Assembly (NCBI RefSeq): GCF_900142805.1
Contig: NZ_FRCF01000008.1
Location: 40,109 to 104,108, forward strand
Direction: 5' to 3'
From: Lacicoccus alkaliphilus DSM 16010
Lineage (GTDB): Bacteria > Bacillota > Bacilli > Staphylococcales > Salinicoccaceae
Length of the DNA stretch: 64,000 nt
The translations under genes and the position numbers were made by a program. This document shows, piece after piece, positions 53,883 to 61,820 of this stretch. The notes below the pieces were generated by a model. It searched no databases. It worked only from the letters and a program-made list of their open reading frames with translations, and was not told where the DNA came from. Each line of letters starts with the position of its first letter. Position 1 is the first letter of the stretch.

Positions 53883-53908
53883 GTTTTATCTGCATGACGA
53901 GAGGGTAT
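53883..53908 (+). promoter_or_regulatory. Sigma-B promoter, second large stress paralogue
   Basis: GTTTTA, 14-base spacer, GGGTAT, matching the sigma-B consensus with one -35 difference. Confidence 0.8.
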
Positions 53909-53963
53909 CTTTACAGTACACGAGATTTCTAATTGATAAATTATCATGCCTGGAGGGGTACTC

Positions 53964-55193
53964 ATGAGAAAGTTTGAAAACTTCAAAAGCGAACAGGAAC
54001 TCATTGGAAGAATTGAACAGCTGCGTGCTGACGGTGTCAGCGACGATGATATCACCGTCTTTTCAAAAGAAGGTCTGGAAGGGACCTCCCTGAATTACAC
54101 GAACGTCAATTTCAAAAGTGCAGACGGCACAGCATGGGACAAATTTGTGTCATTCTTCACTTCTGAAAAGCCTGAAGAACGGGCGATGGCAGACCTTGGA
54201 CTGGATGAGGCGAACAGGGAGGAATACATGACGGCCCTTCAGGCTGGAGACATCTTGATGTTCGTCAGCGAAGAGGCCCGGAGCGCCTCGGAAGAAAACC
54301 TCGGCAACAATGAAGAAGACGAGGCAAACATTCAAAGTGATGATGATGCGGTCGGCGGCGAGCGCCACGATGCCGAATACCGACGGGAAGAAGATGATCC
54401 CGGCCTGCCGGGCACAGACAGAGCAGCCGCCGTTTCAGCAAACACTGCTCCCGGTTCCACGTTGAGTTCAGGTGAAAACGAGCGCAGCGATGTGCGCGAC
54501 GAAGAAGTGGATGTCGATTCACGGGGCATCAGTAACAAACCCGGCACCAATTCAGATGGCCGGACACGGGAGGACAAGGATGTGAGCGATTACGGCACCA
54601 ATGCAGATGACACGACACGGGAGGATAAAGAGGCAGCCGGTTATGGCACTAAAGCATCCGGCTCACGTGTCAGGATAATAGAAGCAGATGCCGCCCGGGC
54701 GGACGATGACCGCACAACCGAAGGCCCCGCGCATACGGACTCGGGAGAGAAGAGTGATGCAGTCAGCAACGAAGAGGCGAGGGTGAGTGAAGCGGCACCG
54801 GAGCAGACATATGATGCCGGCACCGCAGGAAAACGGTATGAAGATCAGGAAGCGGCCATGGTTGCAGGCTCAGGCCGGACGATCCAGCCGGATGAAGGTG
54901 AAGATATCAGTGATGAGGATATCGAGAGGGATGCACGCGTCGTCGACGAAGAGCCATTCGAGGAATATATCACCAAAGAAACGGGCGAAAGGGTCGATGT
55001 GTCGACCTACGGTTACGATGACACCGAAAACCGTGATGATATTGAAACGTCGAGTGAAGACGTCAAAGCTTCGCAAAATAAAGGCCTTTCAAGGGATGAC
55101 CGGGCAATCAGAAACAAGTATAAGTTTGAGGAAACCAAAGAGAGCGACTATACTGCCCATGACCCGGACCGCCGCAACTTCAATACGAAGTGA
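53964..55193 (+). CDS. Stress protein with YflT domain and long acidic, low-complexity tail
   Basis: A 409-residue protein whose first 105 residues closely match the preceding paralogue (NFKSEQELIGRIEQLRADG). The rest is a Glu/Asp/Gly/Ala-rich, probably disordered region, with a local repeat (REDKDVSDYGTNADD then REDKEAAGYGTKA) and a final DRRNFNTK. It lacks the DUF2382 repeats. The bases before the start (17 in a row at 53946-53962) are identical to those of the first copy, showing a tandem duplication that kept the 5' part and replaced the 3' part. GGAGG fits ATG 53964. Confidence 0.82.
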   Translation: MRKFENFKSEQELIGRIEQLRADGVSDDDITVFSKEGLEGTSLNYTNVNFKSADGTAWDKFVSFFTSEKPEERAMADLGLDEANREEYMTALQAGDILMFVSEEARSASEENLGNNEEDEANIQSDDDAVGGERHDAEYRREEDDPGLPGTDRAAAVSANTAPGSTLSSGENERSDVRDEEVDVDSRGISNKPGTNSDGRTREDKDVSDYGTNADDTTREDKEAAGYGTKASGSRVRIIEADAARADDDRTTEGPAHTDSGEKSDAVSNEEARVSEAAPEQTYDAGTAGKRYEDQEAAMVAGSGRTIQPDEGEDISDEDIERDARVVDEEPFEEYITKETGERVDVSTYGYDDTENRDDIETSSEDVKASQNKGLSRDDRAIRNKYKFEETKESDYTAHDPDRRNFNTK

Positions 55194-55198
55194 TGCAA

Positions 55199-55238
55199 AA
55201 AGACTGTAAAATCATCAGCGATTTTACAGTCTTTTTAT
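55199..55238. terminator. Bidirectional terminator
   Basis: AAAGACTGTAAAATC and GATTTTACAGTCTTT form a 15-bp stem with A/T shoulders between convergent genes. Confidence 0.92.
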
Positions 55239-55251
55239 ATTTTAATAATGT

Positions 55252-56265
55252 TTATTTATTAGCGGCGAGCTCCTGTGCGACACCGACGATCCAATCTTCC
55301 TGGCCGCCGACGGCGCCCATCTCTGCAATGCGCGTCAGTATGTCACGCGGGTCCACGCCATACTCTTTACCTGCACGTTCAGCGAACAGCAGGAAGCTTG
55401 AGTAGACACCTGTATAACCGAGGGTCAGGGACAGACGGTCGATCTGCACCGGTCTCTCCATCATCGGTTTCATCAGGTTCTCTGCCGCATCCATCGTCTT
55501 GTACAAATCAAGATTATGTTCGATATCCATCCTGTTCAGCACTGCGACGAGCTGTTCCGTTGCGGTGTTGCCGGCGCCTGCACCCATTCCTGCAAGGCTC
55601 GAATCGATGCGGTTTGCACCCTCTTCGATTGCAACGATGGAATTCGCAACGGCGAGCGAGAGGTTGTTATGCCCGTGGAACCCGATTTCCGTTTTCGGAT
55701 CGAGATTATTTTTCAGCAGCGAAACCCTCTCTTTGACGCCATCCATCGTCAGGGCGCCTGCGGAGTCCACAGCGTATACGGTGCCGGCACCGTAGGATTC
55801 CATCTTCTTCGCTTCTTCAAGAAGGTTTTCCGGTGACGTGCGGTGGGACATCATTAAAAATCCAACCGTGTCCATCCCGAGCTCTGCAGCCTTTCCGATA
55901 TGCTGTTCGGATACATCGGCTTCCGTACAATGCGTCGCCACGCGTGCCACACTCGCGCCCCAGTCATGGGCCCTTTCAAGATGATCGATTACACCAATTC
56001 CAGGAAGGAGCAGCACGGCGACTTTTGCATTTTTCACATTCTCAACCGTCGTCCTGATGATGGTCTCTTCACTTTCTTTTGAAAAACCATACTGGATCGA
56101 GCTGCCGCCAAGGCCGTCCCCGTGCGTCGCCTCGATGATATCCGCACCGGAATCGTCGACCACCCGGGCGAGTTCTGCAATCTGTTCTTTGGAATACTGA
56201 TGACGGATGGCATGCATGCCATCCCTTAAAGTGACATCGTTGATTGTAATTTTACGGCTCATCAT
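55252..56265 (-). CDS. dmpG: 4-hydroxy-2-oxovalerate aldolase (DmpG/BphI/MhpE type)
   Basis: A 337-residue class II aldolase of the HMG-CoA-lyase-like barrel: NDVTLRDGMHAIRHQY at the N-terminus (metal and catalytic residues), EATHGDGLGGSSIQYG, FHGHNNLSLAVANS (metal His pair) and ANRIDSSLAGMGAGAGNTATE. It splits 4-hydroxy-2-oxovalerate into pyruvate and acetaldehyde, passing the aldehyde to its partner DmpF through a channel. Its ATG overlaps the dmpF stop by four bases. It is the last step of the meta-cleavage route in this island. Confidence 0.95.
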   Translation of the reverse strand: MMSRKITINDVTLRDGMHAIRHQYSKEQIAELARVVDDSGADIIEATHGDGLGGSSIQYGFSKESEETIIRTTVENVKNAKVAVLLLPGIGVIDHLERAHDWGASVARVATHCTEADVSEQHIGKAAELGMDTVGFLMMSHRTSPENLLEEAKKMESYGAGTVYAVDSAGALTMDGVKERVSLLKNNLDPKTEIGFHGHNNLSLAVANSIVAIEEGANRIDSSLAGMGAGAGNTATEQLVAVLNRMDIEHNLDLYKTMDAAENLMKPMMERPVQIDRLSLTLGYTGVYSSFLLFAERAGKEYGVDPRDILTRIAEMGAVGGQEDWIVGVAQELAANK

Positions 56266-57155
56266 ACCCTCTCCTTTTCAAGCATACTTTTCGCGATGAC
56301 TTCACCTGTTTTAACGGCTGCTGCCGTGATGATATCCAGGTTGCCTGCGTAATTCGGTAAAAAGTCCCCGTTGCCTTCAACTTCAACGGATACCGTCACG
56401 ATGTCGCCCTTGACGACCGGATCCGCCTTATAGCGGTAGCCCGGTACATAGGACTGAACGGTTTCCACCATTGCATCGAGTGATTTCAGGATTTCATCTT
56501 TTTGCCCCTCGGCGTCCCCTGCTGTCTTCAGGTGGATCGTATTCCTCATGAGTATCGGCGGGTCGGCAGGGTTCAAAGTGATGATCGCCTTCGACTCTTT
56601 GGCACCTCCGACTTCCCTCAGAGCATTTGCCGTGGTCACCGTGAACTCATCGATATTCTGCCTCGTCCCCGGTCCGGCGCTCCTGCTCGAGATGGACGCG
56701 ACAATCTCCGCGTAATCCACTTCAAGTACATCCGATACCGCCTTGACGATTGGAATCGTTGCCTGTCCGCCGCATGTCACCATGTTGACATTTTCCAGAT
56801 GCGGGATTTCTTCTTCCTTCAGGTTGACGGATGGCACCAGGAAAGGCCCGACTGCCGCCGGTGTCAGATCGATCGCCTTTTTGCCGAGGTCTTTCAATAT
56901 CTTCGAGTTGTGCAGATGCGCTTTTGCTGATGTTGCCTCATATACGATATCCGCAATATCAGGATCTTCCACCAGTCCGTCTATGCCGTTCGAGATTGCT
57001 TTGACGCCGTGTTTTTCAGCCCTTTTCAAACCTTCCGATTCAGGGTCGATACCAATCAGTGCGGTCACTTCCAAATATTCATTTTCCAGCAGTTTCATCA
57101 TCAGGTCACTGCCGATGTTGCCGGAACCTATGATTGCACATTTCACTTTTTCCAT
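56262..57155 (-). CDS. dmpF: Acylating acetaldehyde dehydrogenase (DmpF/BphJ/MhpF type)
   Basis: A 297-residue enzyme turning acetaldehyde, NAD+ and CoA into acetyl-CoA. It has the NAD-binding AIIGSGNIGSDLM (8-20), the catalytic Cys128 in VTCGGQATIPIV, and SISSRSAGPGTRQNIDEF. The GGGGG site fits ATG 57155 rather than the upstream ATG at 57182. It is first in a two-gene minus-strand unit, transcribed away from the FAH-family gene across a 337-base region. Confidence 0.95.
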   Translation of the reverse strand: MEKVKCAIIGSGNIGSDLMMKLLENEYLEVTALIGIDPESEGLKRAEKHGVKAISNGIDGLVEDPDIADIVYEATSAKAHLHNSKILKDLGKKAIDLTPAAVGPFLVPSVNLKEEEIPHLENVNMVTCGGQATIPIVKAVSDVLEVDYAEIVASISSRSAGPGTRQNIDEFTVTTANALREVGGAKESKAIITLNPADPPILMRNTIHLKTAGDAEGQKDEILKSLDAMVETVQSYVPGYRYKADPVVKGDIVTVSVEVEGNGDFLPNYAGNLDIITAAAVKTGEVIAKSMLEKERV

Positions 57156-57430
57156 TTCTTCATCCCCCATATTTATAAACATATTCTACGTAAAGGTGTC
57201 CAATCCATTTGAACTACCAGTCTTCTTCTTAATTTTCTGAAATGTTAACAATTATATTTTGAAGTTTAAGGCAAGACTGACCATTTGTCAATTCCCAAAA
57301 TTAAAATCCTCCCTGACGGGAGATGAAAATTCGGCAGTTCCGACAATTCCTTCATAATATGGCTTTTATTTTCTCTTGAAAAAATAGACTGCAGATGCTG
57401 AATTCAAAAGTGTTTTACACAGCTGATTGA

Positions 57431-57459
57431 TTGACAGTTCATCAGTTCAGTAGTTTAAT
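57431..57459 (+). promoter_or_regulatory. Sigma-A promoter of the FAH-family gene
   Basis: TTGACA, 17-base spacer, TTTAAT, 33 bases before the start codon. The rest of the 57156-57492 divergent region holds no further site I can name with confidence. Confidence 0.75.
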
Positions 57460-57492
57460 GTGAGTTAATTTATACAAAGGGAGTGTAATTGG

Positions 57493-58458
57493 ATGGGTTT
57501 AAAGATAGTAAGGTATAAGAAAGACGGCGACCTCCGCTGGGGAGTGCTCTCGGGTGAACAGATCCTTGATGTGGAAAATGATTCCGGTACACTGGCAGAA
57601 TTTTTGAAGGAAGGTGTCGATCAGGCCAGGGCCACACTTGATGAGCCGCCTTCAGATACAGTCGATTTGAAAGAAGCGGTGCTGGCAAGCCCGGTCACCA
57701 GGCCCGCCAACATAGTATGCCAGGGGGCGAATTATTCGAGTCACCGTCAGGAATCCGGCATGACCGCCGACCGCCCCGAGTTCAACTTGATCTTCGGCAA
57801 GGCGGACAGTGCACTGTGCAGCCATGATTCGGATGTCATCCGTCCCGCAGGTGTGAAGCTTCTCGATTATGAAATCGAGCTCGGCCTCATCATCGGTAAT
57901 GATATATCCGGACCCGTGGATGTCACCAACGAAAACCTTCATCACCATGTGGCTGGTCTTGTCATCATGAATGATATTTCCGCACGCGATGTCCAGCTGC
58001 CGGAAGGCCAGTGGCTCAGGGGGAAGAGTTACCGCACCTTCGCCCCGGCGGGCCCGTTCCTCTACATACTTGATGAAGATGAATATCCGAAAATCCATGA
58101 TTTGGAACTGAATTTATGGGTCAACGATGAATTGCGCCAGTCGGCCAATACGAATCAACTGCTGTTCAAACCTGAGGAAACGCTGACGGAACTCTCCCGG
58201 GTGATGGACTTCTCTCCCGGGGACGTACTGCTCACCGGGACGCCCGGCGGTGTCGCGATGAACTTATCTAAAGCGGATTTGGAAGCAGCGACTAAAATCA
58301 CCTCACCGTTGAGCGGAAAGGTTGAGGGGTTCCTGGATGCCCAGACAGACAACACCGATTATTTGAAAGACGGCGATGTCATCCGTGCCAGCATCAAAAG
58401 TACAGATGCATCAATCGATCTCGGAGAGCAGAAGAATAAAGTTGTTGCACAGAAATGA
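57493..58458 (+). CDS. Fumarylacetoacetate-hydrolase-family protein
   Basis: A 321-residue FAH-superfamily enzyme with an N-terminal small domain (about 1-65) and a C-terminal catalytic domain. The latter shows QGANYSSHRQESG, LLDYEIELGLIIG (metal Glu pair, ExE), NDISARDVQ (metal Asp) and LTGTPGGVAM. Family members are hydrolases, decarboxylases, isomerases or the 2-hydroxypentadienoate hydratase of meta pathways. The last activity is the one step otherwise missing here, but the length and two-domain form resemble HpaG/YcgM-type proteins more than MhpD. It lies between dmpFG and the ring-cleavage genes and has its own promoter and terminator. Confidence 0.85.
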   Translation: MGLKIVRYKKDGDLRWGVLSGEQILDVENDSGTLAEFLKEGVDQARATLDEPPSDTVDLKEAVLASPVTRPANIVCQGANYSSHRQESGMTADRPEFNLIFGKADSALCSHDSDVIRPAGVKLLDYEIELGLIIGNDISGPVDVTNENLHHHVAGLVIMNDISARDVQLPEGQWLRGKSYRTFAPAGPFLYILDEDEYPKIHDLELNLWVNDELRQSANTNQLLFKPEETLTELSRVMDFSPGDVLLTGTPGGVAMNLSKADLEAATKITSPLSGKVEGFLDAQTDNTDYLKDGDVIRASIKSTDASIDLGEQKNKVVAQK

Positions 58459-58462
58459 GTCA

Positions 58463-58508
58463 GACCGTCCGGCACATCAATCTACATGATGCCGGGCGGT
58501 TTTTTGGT
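58463..58508 (+). terminator. Intrinsic terminator after the FAH-family gene
   Basis: ACCG..CCGG..CATCA pairs imperfectly with TGATG..CCGG..CGGT, followed by TTTTTTGG. Confidence 0.75.
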
Positions 58509-58613
58509 TTCCGGATTTTTAGTATTAAATATGTCAAAATATTTTAAGTATTCGTATGATTCGTATCTATATTTAAATAAAATGCTGCTCTATACTCATT
58601 TATAAGCTATAAC

Positions 58614-58627
58614 TGATAGCGCTTACA
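58614..58627 (+). promoter_or_regulatory. cre box (CcpA) before the monooxygenase gene
   Basis: TGATAGCGCTTACA differs at one position from TGWAANCGNTNWCA. It lies just upstream of the ribosome site, where bound CcpA could block transcription. Confidence 0.65.
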
Positions 58628-58646
58628 AATCAAAGGGGGATTATTT

Positions 58647-59849
58647 ATGAGCAGCATAACCAAGCAACAACCGGTGACCCGTGAAGAGTTGCTGAGAAGA
58701 GCCAAAGAAATCGGCGAACTTGCTGAAAAATATGCACTGCAGACAGATGAAGAGCGGAGACTTCCTGAAGAGGTCACCCAAAAGCTGAAGGAATCCAACT
58801 TCCACCTGCTCCACCGCCCGAAAGCATACGGCGGACAGGACCTGGATTTTGAAACGTTCGGCGATATCATCCGCACCGTTGCCTACCACAGTGTATCGGC
58901 GGCATGGGCGACGTATTTCGTCATCATCCATGAAACGTGGCCGTCATTCATACCGAAAGATGCCCGGGATACTTTATTCAACAGCAACGAATTGATGGCC
59001 GATGTCTTTGCACCTGTCGGTAAAGTGGAAGATGCAGACGACGGCAAAGGCTATCTCGTCAGCGGCCAATGGAACTTCTGCAGCGGCGTATTATGGTCCG
59101 ACTGGATTGCCCTCGGTGCTTTCCATACGATGAAAGACGGCGACAAGCCTGAACTGAGCCTGTTCATCGTGCGTAAGGAGGATGTCGAGGTCATCGACAA
59201 CTGGGATACGATGGGCCTCCGCGGCACGGGGAGCAATGCGGTGAAGCTGGATAAAAACTATGTCGCACCGGAATATGTTTTCCCGCTCAGCAGAGTCGTT
59301 GAAGGTGCCACTGCACCGGACGGCAACTACGAAGAGGATTACCTGCTCTTCAACGTACCGTACATCGCCTACTTCCTTTCCGGATTCTCACAGATCCTGG
59401 TCGGCGGCCTGAAGAGACTTGTCGATGAGTTCGTTGAGAGGACAGAGAACCGTGTCAGAGTATACAACAACAATTCACAGGAGAAGGACAACAGCAGTTC
59501 CCAGCGGACGCTCGGTGAGATCAAGATGGAGTACAATGCTCTTGAGAAGATTGCTGATGATTACCTTGCAAGGATGCAGGGCTACGCTGAAAAAGGTGTC
59601 CGAGTACTGGAAGAGGAAGAGCGTCAGGAATTGTTTGCAATGCGCGGCTATGTCGCTAAGCATGCACCGCTCATCGCCACCAGACTTCTGACGGTGCTCG
59701 GTGGAAACGCCCTTTACAGGGAATCCGGCGCGGAAAGATTCGTCCGTGACCTGATTGCCGTATCCTGCCACCCGACCCATCTGTATGAAGACGCCATGGT
59801 CGGTTACGGCAAGACGATCGTCGGTCAGGACGGCCACCCGATGTGGTAA
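58647..59849 (+). CDS. Acyl-CoA-dehydrogenase-fold flavin-dependent monooxygenase (HsaA/HpaH-C2-like)
   Basis: A 400-residue group D flavin monooxygenase. It shares the acyl-CoA dehydrogenase fold (N-terminal helical part with FHLLHRPKAYGGQDLDFETF; middle SGQWNFCSGVLWSDW; MGLRGTGSNAV loop; C-terminal helices with VLGGNALYRESGAERFVRDL) but belongs to the branch that hydroxylates phenols ortho to the OH using reduced flavin from a partner reductase. The reductase gene starts at 63.9 kb. The predicted product is a catechol for the dioxygenase encoded 56 bases downstream. It leads the operon with the dioxygenase and hydrolase genes and is preceded by a cre box. Confidence 0.88.
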   Translation: MSSITKQQPVTREELLRRAKEIGELAEKYALQTDEERRLPEEVTQKLKESNFHLLHRPKAYGGQDLDFETFGDIIRTVAYHSVSAAWATYFVIIHETWPSFIPKDARDTLFNSNELMADVFAPVGKVEDADDGKGYLVSGQWNFCSGVLWSDWIALGAFHTMKDGDKPELSLFIVRKEDVEVIDNWDTMGLRGTGSNAVKLDKNYVAPEYVFPLSRVVEGATAPDGNYEEDYLLFNVPYIAYFLSGFSQILVGGLKRLVDEFVERTENRVRVYNNNSQEKDNSSSQRTLGEIKMEYNALEKIADDYLARMQGYAEKGVRVLEEEERQELFAMRGYVAKHAPLIATRLLTVLGGNALYRESGAERFVRDLIAVSCHPTHLYEDAMVGYGKTIVGQDGHPMW

Positions 59850-59905
59850 AGCTTTTGATTTGAAATGATATGAAAAAAATATATTAATATAGGGGAGAAA
59901 TGAAA

Positions 59906-60901
59906 ATGACTAATGAAGAAATCTTAGATATTGCACATTTGGCGCACATGGAAATCTACAGCCCGAAATTGGAAGAATCAGTGACGTTCTTTAAAGAAAT
60001 GCTTGGAATGAATGAAGTGACGCGGAAAGGCAATTCCGTCTACCTGCGCGCTTACGAAGATCACTACCATAACTCACTGATCATCACAGAGCATCACGAA
60101 GCGGGCCTCGGCCACCTGGCATTGAGGACTAAATCACCTGAAGCACTTGAAAGACGTGCCGCGGCCATCGAAGAGACGGGTTACGGCATCGGCTGGATCG
60201 ACGGCGATATCGGCCACGGCCCTGCATACCAGTTCCAATCACCTGACGGTCATAAGATGGAAATCTTCTGGGAAGTTGATTACTACGATTGCCCTGAAGA
60301 AGAAAAAACCGAGCTGTTGAACCGTGTGCAGAAGCGCCCGAACCGCGGCATGCCGGTACGTCGTATCGACCATATCAATCTACTCTCCAGTGATGCAGAT
60401 AAAAATGTTGAATTCATGCAGGAGGCGCTCGGTTTCAAAACACGTGAACGCATTGTAAATGAAGATGATACCCATGTTGCAGCATGGCTGAGTGTCACCA
60501 ACCTCGTCCATGATATTGCAGTCATGGCAGATCCTTTGGGGGAAAAGGGGCGCCTTCACCATATCTGCTACTGGTATGGCCAGCCGCAAAACCTGATCGA
60601 CTTATCCGAGCTGCTTGTTGAAGCCGGCCACCACATTGAAGTTGCACCGATCAAGCATGGCATATCCCAGGCATACTGCATGTATGTATACGAGCCGGGC
60701 GGCAACCGTGTTGAGCTGTTTGGCGATTCAGGCTACCTCATCTTCGATCCGGACTGGAAGACAGTGGAATGGAAAGGCGAAGATGCAGCAAGAGCAATCC
60801 TGTGGCACGGCGGCAGCAACCTGCCTGAGAATTTCCTTGCATACGGCACACCTGACAGACAGCCGGTTGAAGCTGAAGTTGAAGAAGTCACCAATAAATA
60901 A
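59906..60901 (+). CDS. Extradiol ring-cleavage dioxygenase (catechol 2,3-dioxygenase type)
   Basis: A 331-residue type I (VOC-fold) extradiol dioxygenase. The iron ligands are predicted as His156 (RRIDHINLL), His218 or 219 (RLHHICYWY) and Glu270 (GGNRVELFG), with an N-terminal non-metal repeat ([11 protein letters not shown]). The second-sphere His and Tyr ([15 protein letters not shown]) are present. It opens a catechol next to its hydroxyl pair, giving a 2-hydroxymuconic-semialdehyde-type product. It is reminiscent of PheB from phenol-degrading Bacilli. GGGGAG fits ATG 59906. Fifteen bases separate its stop from the next reading frame. Confidence 0.93.
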   Translation: MTNEEILDIAHLAHMEIYSPKLEESVTFFKEMLGMNEVTRKGNSVYLRAYEDHYHNSLIITEHHEAGLGHLALRTKSPEALERRAAAIEETGYGIGWIDGDIGHGPAYQFQSPDGHKMEIFWEVDYYDCPEEEKTELLNRVQKRPNRGMPVRRIDHINLLSSDADKNVEFMQEALGFKTRERIVNEDDTHVAAWLSVTNLVHDIAVMADPLGEKGRLHHICYWYGQPQNLIDLSELLVEAGHHIEVAPIKHGISQAYCMYVYEPGGNRVELFGDSGYLIFDPDWKTVEWKGEDAARAILWHGGSNLPENFLAYGTPDRQPVEAEVEEVTNK

Positions 60902-60921
60902 TACATTCGGAGGTAATGAAT

Positions 60922-61770
60922 TTGGCAGTCAAAGAAGCAACTTTGGAAAAAATTGAAAAACAGATGACAGTTGACGGCATTCAGACAAACTACCTTGAGG
61001 CGGGCGCCGGCAATAAGGAGACCATGGTATTAATCCATGGCTCCGGCCCCGGAGTCTCGGCATTCGCCAACTGGAGACTGGTGATACCGCGTCTGAGTGA
61101 GACATTCCATGTCTTTGCACCGGACGTGATCGGTTTCGGCAAGACCGCGAAACTCGAGGAGAACGAGTATGGACTGGATGTATGGGTGGACCACCTGATC
61201 AATTTCATCGAGGAAGTTTCGGACGGCCCCGTCCATATCGTCGGAAACTCCTTCGGCGGTGCCATGGCACTTCATATCGCCCACAGAAGGCCTGACCTGA
61301 TCAATAAACTGATCCTGATGGGCCCCGCGGGTGTGAAACATGAGTTGTCATACGGTCTCAAAAAAGTGTGGGGTTATGACCCGAGCATTGAAAACATGCG
61401 CGAGCTGATCAAGTTGTTCTCGTACAACCAGGAAGCCGCAAATAATGAGGAACTGGTCAAATTGAGATATGAGGCGAGCATGGATCCGGAATCCAAAGAG
61501 GCTTTCCATAACATGTTCTACACCAACCAGCAGGAAAGGCTTGAGGAACTGTCCCTTGAAGATGAGGAGATCAAGAATATTGAAAAGCAAACCATCCTCT
61601 TCCACGGACTGGAAGATCAGGTCATCCCGTTTGAAGCGACCAGCTACAAGTTGATGAAGCTACTGCCTAATGCAGAACTGCATCTTTTCAACCAGTGCGG
61701 CCACTGGACGCAGATTGAAAAGACCGAACCGTTCATCGACCATATCCTTGCATTCACGAAAGGTCAATGA
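60922..61770 (+). CDS. Meta-cleavage product hydrolase (DmpD/XylF/BphD type)
   Basis: A 282-residue alpha/beta hydrolase that splits the ring-fission product into a carboxylic acid and 2-hydroxypenta-2,4-dienoate. It shows the oxyanion HGSGPGVSAFANW, nucleophile elbow GNSFGGAM (Ser near 110), acid GLEDQVIP and His in NQCGHWTQIE. Two starts are in frame: ATG 60916, only two bases after GGAGG, and TTG 60922 at eight bases. The latter is chosen. It is third in the operon and followed by a strong terminator shared with the regulator gene. Confidence 0.93.
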   Translation: MAVKEATLEKIEKQMTVDGIQTNYLEAGAGNKETMVLIHGSGPGVSAFANWRLVIPRLSETFHVFAPDVIGFGKTAKLEENEYGLDVWVDHLINFIEEVSDGPVHIVGNSFGGAMALHIAHRRPDLINKLILMGPAGVKHELSYGLKKVWGYDPSIENMRELIKLFSYNQEAANNEELVKLRYEASMDPESKEAFHNMFYTNQQERLEELSLEDEEIKNIEKQTILFHGLEDQVIPFEATSYKLMKLLPNAELHLFNQCGHWTQIEKTEPFIDHILAFTKGQ

Positions 61771-61776
61771 CATCAT

Positions 61777-61817
61777 GAAAAGCGCTTATCCCGAAATTCG
61801 GGATAAGCGCTTTTTCA
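61777..61817. terminator. Bidirectional terminator
   Basis: AAAAGCGCTTATCCCGAA pairs with TTCGGGATAAGCGCTTTT, followed by T, between the convergent hydrolase and regulator genes. Confidence 0.93.
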
Positions 61818-61820
61818 TAT

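Noticed and set aside
61777..61817. AAGCGCTT cores resembling cre boxes between the hydrolase and the regulator genes
   Set aside because: They are the two arms of a bidirectional terminator at the end of both transcripts.
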